Part shown: piece after piece, positions 16,666-24,427 of the stretch | Numbering within the stretch: position 1 is the first letter of the stretch | How the letters are laid out: each line of letters opens with the position of its first letter | Source of the DNA: Maricaulis sp963975345 | Lineage (GTDB): Bacteria > Pseudomonadota > Alphaproteobacteria > Caulobacterales > Maricaulaceae | NCBI RefSeq assembly: GCF_963975345.1 | Contig: NZ_CAXBGE010000014.1 | Span: forward strand, 18,808 to 82,807 | DNA: 64,000 nt | Reading direction: 5' to 3' | The notes under the pieces: model-generated | The model's input: the letters and a program-made list of their open reading frames with translations, nothing else | What the model was told of the DNA's origin: nothing | Databases searched by the model: none | Translations under genes and position numbers: made by a program

Positions 16666-17889
16666 TCAGTGCGTTGCGAAGTGGGCATCAAGAAAGGCGA
16701 GGAAGTTTTCCCAATCGGCCGGCTGGACGCCGTGAAGGCCCGGGCGCATCGCGACAGCGAGATCGGCCGCCGGATCGAAATCGCCCAGACCGGCCTGGGT
16801 CAGACCGGCTGAGCCGTACAGGCGGTAGATCGAACTGGCACCCTCGGCCGCGCGGAAGCTCGATTGCGGATCAGACCATTGATCGCGCCAGGCGCCGCCG
16901 ATCAGCAAGGGCCGCGGTGCCATCAGGGCGATCAGTTGATGCTGGTCAATCGGGATATCGGTGGGATGGCTGGCATAGGCGGCATAGGCCGGCACAAACC
17001 AGTGCGGATAATCTTCGGTGATGGCTGAAACCGGCTCACCGACGCCGGTGCGGGTCAGGGCTGTACCGCCGGTGCCGGCCTGGTGGGCGATCACCAGATC
17101 GATGCGTGGATCGAGCGCACCGGCGAGCAGCGCCGCCTTGCCATTGCGTGAATGGCCCCAGACCGCTGTGCGGGCATTGTCGAAGCGATCATCGCTGTCG
17201 AGCACGTCGACGGCGCGCGAATAGACCCAGGCCCATGCCCCGATGGCACCGCTGGGCTGGCCGGGCACCAGTGCCGCCAGCCGCTCGGCGGCGCCACTCG
17301 CATCATCCGGCACGAAATCGCCGGGATAGATCAGGGCGATGGCATAGCCGTGCGACAGGATTTCCGTGAGCGGCGGTTCCATGATGTAACGCCCGAAAAT
17401 CGTCCGCGTCGGCAGGCCCTGGAGGCCGGTATCGCAGTCTGGAGCATAAGCCGTCGTGGGCGCGGCGATATCGAGCCGTCCGCCGAGCGCGGTGCGGTTG
17501 CCGCAGAACATTTGCAGGATAATCGTCGGGAAAGGGGCGCCGCCGTGATTGGGCAGGATCACCACCAGATGGGTCTCAGAGCCCGACAGGTCGAGCGTGT
17601 ATTGCTCGATCCGGCCAAGCCCGTCGAACGCCTGCGCTTCGATGACATCATGCGACAGGATCCGAGCCGGCTCAGGGGCTGGCAGTGCGCCATAAATGTG
17701 GTCGAGAAATTCCTGCTGCAGATCAGCCCGTCCAGCCTCCCAGCTGACCCGGTCGAAACCGGCCAGAGAGGGTGAGGCCGCCGCGGCATCCAGTTGCTCA
17801 GGGACTCTGGGCAGGGCCTTGTTGACACAGCCGGCCAGCAATAAGAGCGGCACCGCGATCAGCGGCACAATCAGAGTTCGGAATCGCAT
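16666..17889 (-). CDS. Lipoprotein esterase related to CE15 glucuronoyl esterases
   Basis: Alpha/beta-hydrolase with a lipoprotein signal: hydrophobic core 6-19 and LLAG-C21. 407 residues from the ATG at 17889, which has GAGGGG six bases upstream; an ATG two codons earlier abuts that site. The nucleophile motif is GHSRNGKAA (245-253, Ser247), matching the G-[CH]-S-R-x-G-K motif of carbohydrate esterase family 15. GTGGTALTR and the EDYPHWF segment are also family features, and His386 in GLHGVQPADW is the candidate catalytic histidine. CE15 enzymes cleave ester links between glucuronoxylan and lignin. Here the substrate is unknown and could be an algal or surface glucuronate ester. Confidence 0.78.
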   Translation of the reverse strand: MRFRTLIVPLIAVPLLLLAGCVNKALPRVPEQLDAAAASPSLAGFDRVSWEAGRADLQQEFLDHIYGALPAPEPARILSHDVIEAQAFDGLGRIEQYTLDLSGSETHLVVILPNHGGAPFPTIILQMFCGNRTALGGRLDIAAPTTAYAPDCDTGLQGLPTRTIFGRYIMEPPLTEILSHGYAIALIYPGDFVPDDASGAAERLAALVPGQPSGAIGAWAWVYSRAVDVLDSDDRFDNARTAVWGHSRNGKAALLAGALDPRIDLVIAHQAGTGGTALTRTGVGEPVSAITEDYPHWFVPAYAAYASHPTDIPIDQHQLIALMAPRPLLIGGAWRDQWSDPQSSFRAAEGASSIYRLYGSAGLTQAGLGDFDPAADLAVAMRPGLHGVQPADWENFLAFLDAHFATH

Positions 17890-17966
17890 ACGCATCCCCT
17901 CGACTGGCGCTCAGGCCAGCAGATCCCGCATGATCTGCGGATCAATATAATGTGAGAAAATCGGTT

Positions 17967-18254
17967 TCAGGAGCCGAGACCATCAACGGTCCAGCCTTCG
18001 GGACCACGGGTCGCAACCAGGATTTCAGGGCCGCCGCGCGAACGCCGTCCACGCACCTTGATCCACAGCCAGTAGACGCCAAAGGTGACCAGGCCGGCAC
18101 CGGCAATGACGAGGAAGACAGCGGTCAGCATGACCGCGAGGAAGACCATCGCGCCAATGAAGGCCAGGGCGATGATCGCCGCCAGAACATCGCGTACGAT
18201 CCGGCCTGCGCCGGTCGCGAAGAATGCGGACTGGGTGTGAGCTGTTTCGGTCAT
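17967..18254 (-). CDS. Small membrane protein of unknown function
   Basis: 95 residues, not recognised. Two adjacent hydrophobic segments at about 20-40 and 43-65 are followed by a strongly basic stretch (KVRGRRSRGG) and a short soluble tail. The first helix contains several small residues and is followed with almost no loop by the second, suggesting a helical hairpin. It lies between the esterase lipoprotein and the DjlA-like gene in the same orientation, with gaps of about 50-80 bp on each side. No function is proposed. Confidence 0.6.
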   Translation of the reverse strand: MTETAHTQSAFFATGAGRIVRDVLAAIIALAFIGAMVFLAVMLTAVFLVIAGAGLVTFGVYWLWIKVRGRRSRGGPEILVATRGPEGWTVDGLGS

Positions 18255-18309
18255 GATCCTCTATCCATCTCTGCCCCTCACCCCAATGTTGGCATTTCAG
18301 ACGCCAAGG

Positions 18310-19020
18310 TCAATTGGCAGTGCGGACATTTAGTCCACGCTCTTCAAGAATCTTGCCATAAGCCGAGTTGATTACTGCCATTTTTTCATTGGCGAAGCGC
18401 TGGGTTTCGAGCGGCGCACCGCGCGCCATCATCCGGTCCGGATGGTTTTGCGACGCGATTCGACGATAGGCGCGCTTGAGATCAGCGTCGGAGATGTCGG
18501 CCTCTATGCCCAGAATGATATAGGGATCATTATCGGACGCGCCGAGATGGGCCGTGCTGATACGGCGAAACTCCAATGGCGAGAAGCCGAAGATTTCCGC
18601 CACCCGGTCGAGATAGTCCAGCTCGTCAGACGTCACAGCGCCATCGGCCTTGGCTACATGAAACAGACCGTCGAGCACATCTTCCAGGATCGCGGGATTG
18701 GCACGGAAGCGCCGCGCCAGACGCCGGGCATAGCCGTCAAAGCCGAGCGTCGTCTGCATCGCCAGCTCGAAAGCCCGGTCCAGCGCCGCGCGTCCCTCGG
18801 GTGGCGGCCGGAAGACTTCATAGAAGGCCTTGATCTCGCTTCGGGTCACAACGCCGTCGGCCTTGGCCATTTTGGCACCGAGCCCGATCAGCGCCATCGC
18901 GAATTCGGCATCCCCGACCCGGCGCTCAGGCACGGACTCAAGCTGGCCGTCGCAACCATCGCAGTCGAGGAAACTGTCCCGCCCCTGCAGACGGTCCGCC
19001 AATTTGTGCCAAAAACGCAT
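18310..19020 (-). CDS. DjlA-type co-chaperone: TerB-like domain plus J domain
   Basis: 236 residues. A TerB-like helical domain (about 37-150, with AKADGVVTRSEIKAF and the second VAKADGAVTSDELDYLD copy) precedes a C-terminal J domain (about 168-232) carrying the HPD motif at 193-195 (QNHPDRM), required to stimulate DnaK ATPase. This order matches DjlA, but the membrane anchor of Escherichia coli DjlA is missing. The N-terminus instead carries a CxxC pair (DCDGCDG, about 19-25). A cytoplasmic DnaK partner is expected. Its own operon context is not informative. Confidence 0.88.
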   Translation of the reverse strand: MRFWHKLADRLQGRDSFLDCDGCDGQLESVPERRVGDAEFAMALIGLGAKMAKADGVVTRSEIKAFYEVFRPPPEGRAALDRAFELAMQTTLGFDGYARRLARRFRANPAILEDVLDGLFHVAKADGAVTSDELDYLDRVAEIFGFSPLEFRRISTAHLGASDNDPYIILGIEADISDADLKRAYRRIASQNHPDRMMARGAPLETQRFANEKMAVINSAYGKILEERGLNVRTAN

Positions 19021-19187
19021 GCGTGAATTATCCCTCGCACCGTCATATAGGGAATGTGCCGTGTTCAGGCGATATCAGGACGGGCAGATTGCTGGTGTTT
19101 TGGCAGCTTATCCATTCGCGGCGATCCAGACCATGCTAAACCTCGCTCATAATGGCGTGAGCATGCGGTGATTTGACGGGAGTTATC

Positions 19188-22100
19188 ATGTCAGACTGGG
19201 AATTCTGGATCGACCGTGGCGGCACCTTCACCGATGTGATCGGCCGCGCCCCCGATGGCCAGCTCCACCCGCTCAAACTGCTCTCGGAAAGCCCCGACTA
19301 TCCCGACGCCGCCAGCGAAGGCGTGCGCCGCCTCGCCGCTGGCGCTGCGGTCGGCTCGGTCAAGATGGGCACCACTGTCGCCACCAATGCCCTGCTGGAA
19401 CGCAAGGGCGCCAAGACGCTGTTTCTGGTCACGCGCGGCTTTGCCGATCTGCTGATCATTGGCGACCAGACCCGCCCGGACATCTTCGCCCTCGACATCC
19501 AGCGCCCGGCCCCGCTGCACGCCCGTGTCGTCGAGATCGATGAACGCATCGATGCCACCGGCACCGTGCTGACCCCGCTCGACGACGCCCCCGTGCGCGA
19601 GGCGCTCGCCGCCGCCAAGCAGGACGGCTTCACCTCGGTCGCGATCACGCTGATGCATGCCTATGGCAATGACGCCCACGAGATCGCGCTGGAAAGCCTC
19701 GCCCGCGAGGCCGGGTTCAAGACCGTGATCCGCTCGAGCATTGCCAGCCCGCTGGTCAAGATCGTGCCACGCGCTTCAACCACGGTGCTTGATGCTTACC
19801 TCACCCCGGTGCTGCGCGATTATGTCGACCGCGTTGATGCCGGGCTGGAGGGCACGCCGCTCTATTTCATGCAGTCCTCGGGCGGGCTGGCGCCTGCGGC
19901 CGGATTTCACGCCCGCGACGCGGTTCTGTCCGGGCCGGCCGGCGGTGTCGTCGGCATGGCCAAGACAGCGCTGGCGGCCGGTCATCCCAAAGTGATCGGC
20001 TTCGACATGGGCGGCACCTCGACCGATGTCTCGCGCTTTGATGGCGAGACCTTCGAGCGAGTCCAGGAAACCCTGGTCGCCGGACACCGCCTGCGCGCGC
20101 CGATGATGGCCGTCCACACGGTCGCCGCCGGCGGCGGCTCCCTGCTCACCTTCGACGGCGAACGCGCCCGCGTCGGCCCCGAGAGCGCCAGCGCCATGCC
20201 CGGCCCGGCCGGCTATGGCCGCGGCGGACCGGCGGCCGTCACCGATGCCAATATCGTGCTCGGCCGGGTGCAGGCCGAGTGGTTCCCGCTCGTCTTCGGC
20301 ACCGACGGTGCCTCGCCGCTCGATGTCGCCGCCAGCCGCGCCGCGCTGCAGACACTGGCCGATGCGATGCAGCTCGACAGCCCGGAAGCCGCCGCCGAGG
20401 GCTTCCTCGCCGTCGCCGTCGAGAGCATGGCCCAGGCGATCAAGCAGATCTCCATCGGCCAGGGCGTCAACCCGTCGGCCTATGCGCTGGCCGCCTTTGG
20501 CGGTGCCGGGGCGCAACACGCCTGCAAGGTCGCCGATGCGCTCGGCATGACCTCTGTCCTGATCCACCCCTATGCCGGATTGCTCTCGGCGCTGGGCATC
20601 GGCCTCGCCGAAATCCGCCAGACCAAGCTGGCCGCTGTCGAGCAGGACTTCAAAACCGGGCTGGAAACCGCCCACGCCCTCGCCGCCGATCTCGCCGCAG
20701 ACGTCATCGCCCGCCTTACCGCCGAAGGATTCGCCAGCGATCAGGTCCGCACCCGCACCGAATGGCGCTTGCGCGTGCAGGGCTCCGACACCAGCCTGCC
20801 CGTCGCCGTCGACGAGCCCGAGGCGATGGAGGCCAATTTCGCCGCCGCCCATAAACGCCTGTTCGGCTTTGCGCCCGATGCCGCTCTGGTGATTGAATCC
20901 GTGATGGTCGAGGCCGAGGCTGACCCGCCCGGCGCGGGGGGCTGGTCCATCGCGATGAGCGAGGAGACGGCAGCGCCGCAAGCCATCGCCTCCGTGAAAG
21001 TCTTCGATCGCGGTGCCTGGCGCGAGACGCCGCTCTACCGGCTCGACCAGTTTGGTGCTGGCGCTGAAGCAATGGGCCCGGCCCTGGTGATGGATCCCAA
21101 TTCCACAATTGTCATCGATGCCGGCTGGTCCGCGACCCGCCTGCCCGATGGCACGCTGAAACTGACCCGCACCGAAGCCCTCGCCGCCGAGACCGCCGAC
21201 ACCGCCCTCGACCCGATCCGGCTGGAACTCTTCAACAAGCGCTTCATGAGCGTCGCCGAGCAAATGGGCCTGGCGCTCGAACGCACCGCCCACTCGGTCA
21301 ATATCAAGGAGAGGCTGGATTTCTCCTGCGCCGTGTTTGACGCGGATGGCGGGCTCGTTGCCAACGCCCCGCACATGCCGGTCCATCTCGGCTCGATGTC
21401 GGCCAGCGTCCGCGCCGCCGCCGACGCGCATCCCGATCTCAAGGCCGGCGATGCCGTCGCCGTCAACGCGCCCTATGATGGCGGCACCCATCTGCCCGAC
21501 ATCACGCTGGTCACCCCCGTCCATGACGAGGCCACCGGCGAGCGCATCTTCTACGTCGCCTCGCGCGGTCACCATGCCGATGTCGGCGGTATCGCGCCGG
21601 GCTCCATGCCGCCCTTCTCGACCTCGATCGAGCAAGAGGGCGTGCAATTTCGCAATATCAAGATCATGTCCGGCGGCAAATTCCTCGAAGCCGAGACCCG
21701 CGCCGTGCTCGCCTCCAAGCCCTGGCCGGCCCGCAATCCGGACCAGAATATCGCCGACCTCAAAGCCCAGCTCGCCGCCTGCGCCAAGGGCGCCGACGAG
21801 CTGCGCCGGCTGGTCGATGATAACGGGCTCGATGTCGTCAAAGCCTATATGGGCCATGTCCAGGACAATGCCGAACGCGCCGTGCGCCGCGTGATCGATG
21901 CGCTGAGCGATGGCGAGCACAGCGTCAAGCTCGATGACGGGGCCGAGATCCGCGTCGCGATCCGGGTCAACCGGGCGCAGCGTTCCGCCGTGGTCGACTT
22001 CACCGGCACATCGCCCCAGCGCCCGAGCAATTTCAACGCGCCCTCATCGGTGGCGCGGGCGGCCGTCCTCTATGTCTTCCGCTGCCTGGTCGGCGATGCC

Positions 22101-22748
22101 ATCCCGCTCAATGAGGGCTGTCTGAAACCGCTCGAACTGATCATCCCGGAAGGCAGCCTGCTCAACCCGAAACCGCCCGCCGCGGTGGTCGCCGGCAATG
22201 TCGAGACCAGCCAGCTGATCGTCGACGCGCTATTCGGCGCCACTGGCCGTCTCGCGGCCAGCCAAGGCTCGATGAACAACCTCACCTTCGGCAATGACCG
22301 CCACCAGTATTACGAGACGATTTGCGGCGGGGCCGGTGCCGGCATCGGTCATGACGGCCATGGCTTTGCCGGCCTCTCCGCCGTGCACACCCACATGACC
22401 AATTCGCGCATGACCGACCCGGAAGTGCTCGAACGGCGCTTCCCGGTCCAGCTCCTGTGCCACACCATCCGGCCCCACTCCGGCGGCACCGGCAAATTCC
22501 CCGGTGGCGATGGCTCGATCCGGCGCCTACGCTTCCTGGAAGCGATGGAGGTCGCGCTGCTCTCCTCACGGCGCAAGGAAGCGCCCTTCGGTCTGGATGG
22601 CGGCGGCGAGGCCGCACGCGGCGAGCAGAGCGTCACCCGCGCGGGCGGGGAAGCGGAAGCCTTGCCTGGTCTGTTCCGGATTGATGTCGAGCCGGGGGAT
22701 AGTGTTGAGGTCAAGACGCCGGGTGGCGGGGGGTATGGGAAGGGCTAA
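19188..22748 (+). CDS. Fused hydantoinase A/B, 5-oxoprolinase family
   Basis: ATP-dependent amidohydrolase of the type that opens 5-oxoproline or hydantoin rings. 1186 residues. The HyuA half (about 1-640) begins with FWIDRGGTFTDVIGR and contains VKMGTTVATNALLERKG and GFDMGGTSTDVSRF, the actin-like ATPase signatures. The HyuB half (from about 665, LDPIRLELFNKRF) contains VNIKERLDFSCAVFD, NAPHMPVHLGSM, NAPYDGGTHLPDIT and SRGHHADVGG. The fused order matches eukaryotic-type 5-oxoprolinase. The ATG at 19188 has GGGAG six bases upstream. The monocistronic gene diverges from the co-chaperone gene. Substrate choice between oxoproline and hydantoin or another lactam is not resolved. Confidence 0.93.
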   Translation: MSDWEFWIDRGGTFTDVIGRAPDGQLHPLKLLSESPDYPDAASEGVRRLAAGAAVGSVKMGTTVATNALLERKGAKTLFLVTRGFADLLIIGDQTRPDIFALDIQRPAPLHARVVEIDERIDATGTVLTPLDDAPVREALAAAKQDGFTSVAITLMHAYGNDAHEIALESLAREAGFKTVIRSSIASPLVKIVPRASTTVLDAYLTPVLRDYVDRVDAGLEGTPLYFMQSSGGLAPAAGFHARDAVLSGPAGGVVGMAKTALAAGHPKVIGFDMGGTSTDVSRFDGETFERVQETLVAGHRLRAPMMAVHTVAAGGGSLLTFDGERARVGPESASAMPGPAGYGRGGPAAVTDANIVLGRVQAEWFPLVFGTDGASPLDVAASRAALQTLADAMQLDSPEAAAEGFLAVAVESMAQAIKQISIGQGVNPSAYALAAFGGAGAQHACKVADALGMTSVLIHPYAGLLSALGIGLAEIRQTKLAAVEQDFKTGLETAHALAADLAADVIARLTAEGFASDQVRTRTEWRLRVQGSDTSLPVAVDEPEAMEANFAAAHKRLFGFAPDAALVIESVMVEAEADPPGAGGWSIAMSEETAAPQAIASVKVFDRGAWRETPLYRLDQFGAGAEAMGPALVMDPNSTIVIDAGWSATRLPDGTLKLTRTEALAAETADTALDPIRLELFNKRFMSVAEQMGLALERTAHSVNIKERLDFSCAVFDADGGLVANAPHMPVHLGSMSASVRAAADAHPDLKAGDAVAVNAPYDGGTHLPDITLVTPVHDEATGERIFYVASRGHHADVGGIAPGSMPPFSTSIEQEGVQFRNIKIMSGGKFLEAETRAVLASKPWPARNPDQNIADLKAQLAACAKGADELRRLVDDNGLDVVKAYMGHVQDNAERAVRRVIDALSDGEHSVKLDDGAEIRVAIRVNRAQRSAVVDFTGTSPQRPSNFNAPSSVARAAVLYVFRCLVGDAIPLNEGCLKPLELIIPEGSLLNPKPPAAVVAGNVETSQLIVDALFGATGRLAASQGSMNNLTFGNDRHQYYETICGGAGAGIGHDGHGFAGLSAVHTHMTNSRMTDPEVLERRFPVQLLCHTIRPHSGGTGKFPGGDGSIRRLRFLEAMEVALLSSRRKEAPFGLDGGGEAARGEQSVTRAGGEAEALPGLFRIDVEPGDSVEVKTPGGGGYGKG

Positions 22749-22778
22749 AATAAATTTGAATAGATAAAGCTGGCACAT

Positions 22779-22858
22779 TCACCAATTGACGAGCCGCAGG
22801 CCTTGTCATCCCGCCCACAAACAACTTGTGCGGGATTTGTTCACAGATAAATTGGTGA
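22779..22858. repeat. Nested inverted repeat between hydantoinase and ankyrin genes
   Basis: Outer arms TCACCAATT (22779-22787) and AATTGGTGA (22850-22858) enclose an inner dyad TCCCGCCCACAA (22809-22820) / TTGTGCGGGA (22826-22835) that pairs fully apart from a two-base bulge. It could act as the terminator of the long hydantoinase transcript, although no T run follows the inner stem. It may instead mark one boundary of the low-G+C segment that carries the ankyrin gene. Confidence 0.5.
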
Positions 22859-22929
22859 TTGTCCCTGCTTTTTGGAGAACAATTCTCCGTGGGCCGACAT
22901 CTGACGTTTGCCAAACAGACGGGGATTAA

Positions 22930-23667
22930 ATGTTGAAACTGCTACTTGTGCTCCCTTTGGTCGTGTTGTTGATGTGTTGCAAATCAGAACACGACTTCGT
23001 GGAATTTGACGTTGTCAATACTTCGTTGATTCGAGCGCTCGATTCAGGCGATCTGTCTGAAGCTGATCGCGCGATCGATGCTGGAGCCGACCTTAATTAT
23101 GCAGGAAACGACGGAATAACACCTGCAATCTGGTATTTAAGGCTGAATCACGGGGCTTCGGTCGAGGTTCTGGAGTATGCGCTTGCGAACGGTGCCAACC
23201 CCAATCTGCAATCCGATGCTGGCTATTCATTGATGTATTTTGCGGCGGAAAGGGCGGATCCTGAACTTCTGGCCGTCCTCATTGAAGCTGGGGGTGATGT
23301 GAATTTGCCCAATCCGAGCAATCATCTCGACAGCTTCCCGATTTTTAACGTCCTGGGGTCGAGCAACCTGAACAAGCTCCCGGCACTTACTTTCATGATT
23401 GAGCAAGGGGCCAACTTGCGCGCGCGCAGCGGTGGAGGGCGCACCCCTCTCATGCGAGCAATCGCCTTCGGCCAGTATGATCTGGCACTCGAGATTGTTC
23501 GGGCCGAACCACTAAGCCGGTGCGACGTGAGAATTTCGGAGAATGGAACGTCGACAGTTGACGGCTTGATCAACGCTCGCGCGATTTCACCATTGTCTCG
23601 GCAGATCCCATTTCGAGCGCGGGTCTTGGAGCTTATTGCAGAGGTCGAATGTCCCAAGGCGGGTTGA
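22930..23667 (+). CDS. Ankyrin-repeat protein with lipoprotein-like N-terminus
   Basis: 245 residues. The first 17 residues (MLKLLLVLPLVVLLMCC) form a short hydrophobic signal ending in two cysteines. The lipobox is imperfect (Met before the first Cys), so lipidation is likely but not certain. Ankyrin-type repeats follow: DSGDLSEADRAIDAGADLNY (about 36-55), then units ending ANGANPNLQ, EAGGDVNLP and EQGANLRAR. The last repeat has the canonical GRTPLMRAI. Such repeats mediate protein binding, probably in the periplasm or at the outer membrane. The codon use is visibly lower in G+C than that of its neighbours, and the gene is surrounded by inverted repeats, suggesting acquisition. Confidence 0.78.
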   Translation: MLKLLLVLPLVVLLMCCKSEHDFVEFDVVNTSLIRALDSGDLSEADRAIDAGADLNYAGNDGITPAIWYLRLNHGASVEVLEYALANGANPNLQSDAGYSLMYFAAERADPELLAVLIEAGGDVNLPNPSNHLDSFPIFNVLGSSNLNKLPALTFMIEQGANLRARSGGGRTPLMRAIAFGQYDLALEIVRAEPLSRCDVRISENGTSTVDGLINARAISPLSRQIPFRARVLELIAEVECPKAG

Positions 23668-23739
23668 GACCTAGAAACAAATGGTGCCAAGCACCCATTT
23701 CCTCCAGCCAAGCATCCATAGGATTGATCGAACTTCCAA

Positions 23740-24160
23740 CCCCGCCCCCAGCCCGCGCCGGCCAAAGCCCTCCCCGAAATCCTTGCCAGGCAGAGCGCCA
23801 GACTGGACTTGTCTCGTCAAGGGTCATGACCGCGCAGCGGCGCTTCGCGCCCTTGACGAGACAAGTCCAGTCCGGCCGGATCCCGGCATGGTTTTCAGGG
23901 CGGGGTCTGGCCGCTCGGGCCATTTTTTTTGAATAAAATCAAAAAACTATTTCCCTGGCATTCGCTCCTCCGGGGTAAGGTGATGTGCGGTTTGGGGTGT
24001 GTATCCGCGCCTTTTCCATCACCAAACGCACAAACAAGCGTCATTCCAGCGCAGGCTGGAACCCAGATTCACACGCCATCGTGAATCCCATAAGCGCCAA
24101 CCCATCAGAGCCTTACGCTCTATGAGCTGGGTTCCAGCCTGCGCTGGAATGACGCTTTGT
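23740..24160. repeat. Composite intergenic repeat, copy B, with an inserted hairpin
   Basis: Second copy of the element described at 14821-15165. The right half has 31-nt arms at 24036-24066 and 24127-24157 that are perfectly complementary. Within the centre smaller hairpins GATTCAC/GTGAATC and GAGC/GCTC can form. Upstream, the shared blocks occur in the same order, but between AGACTGG and TTTTCAGGGC, contiguous in copy A, copy B has about 85 extra bases (23807-23891). A small hairpin (AAATGG TGC / GCA C CCATTT, 23679-23700) follows the ankyrin gene and may terminate it. Confidence 0.8.
23801..23872. repeat. Perfect 23-bp inverted repeat inside composite repeat B
   Basis: Arms 23801-23823 and 23850-23872 are exact reverse complements (the left arm ends CTTGTCTCGTCAAGGG, the right begins CCCTTGACGAGACAAG) around a 26-nt loop. 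The first six bases of the left arm (GACTGG) belong to the ancestral repeat, as copy A shows, while the remainder is absent from copy A. In RNA either strand would form a very stable stem. No open frame uses it. Confidence 0.85.
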
Positions 24161-24427
24161 GGTGGTTTGTCGGGGAACTTATCTCCCTCCACAAAAAATG
24201 TTGGCCGGCACCTACAGGGTCGATTGAGGTTCCACCCCCGGGCCCCGCGCTTATCCGCCCCCCGCCCGGCCGGGCTATACTCCTCCCAACACCGCTCTTT
24301 GACATCGTTGGCCCGAACAGAAACCCCGCCGGACGGGGTCCGCTCATCCGGCATCAGGGCGCGGCCCGCTTCGCCATAGTCATTGTAGTAGTAGCAGCCC
24401 GCTCCAAACCGATTCCAATTTTGGCAA
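24161..24427. other. Intergenic stretch with no recognisable gene
   Basis: Between the composite repeat and the rimK fusion gene there is no credible coding sequence. A frame is open on the minus strand (24019-24507), but it runs through both repeat arms and into the rimK gene in another frame, and it shows no conserved motif. A pyrimidine-rich stretch (24225-24290) is partly similar to sequence at 23730-23758 (GATTGA...TTCCA followed by C-rich runs), so it may be a degraded flank of the repeat. Confidence 0.4.

Noticed and set aside
19776..21920. A 714-codon open frame antisense to the hydantoinase gene
   Set aside because: It mirrors codon bias of the real gene; no start site, motif or composition supports it.
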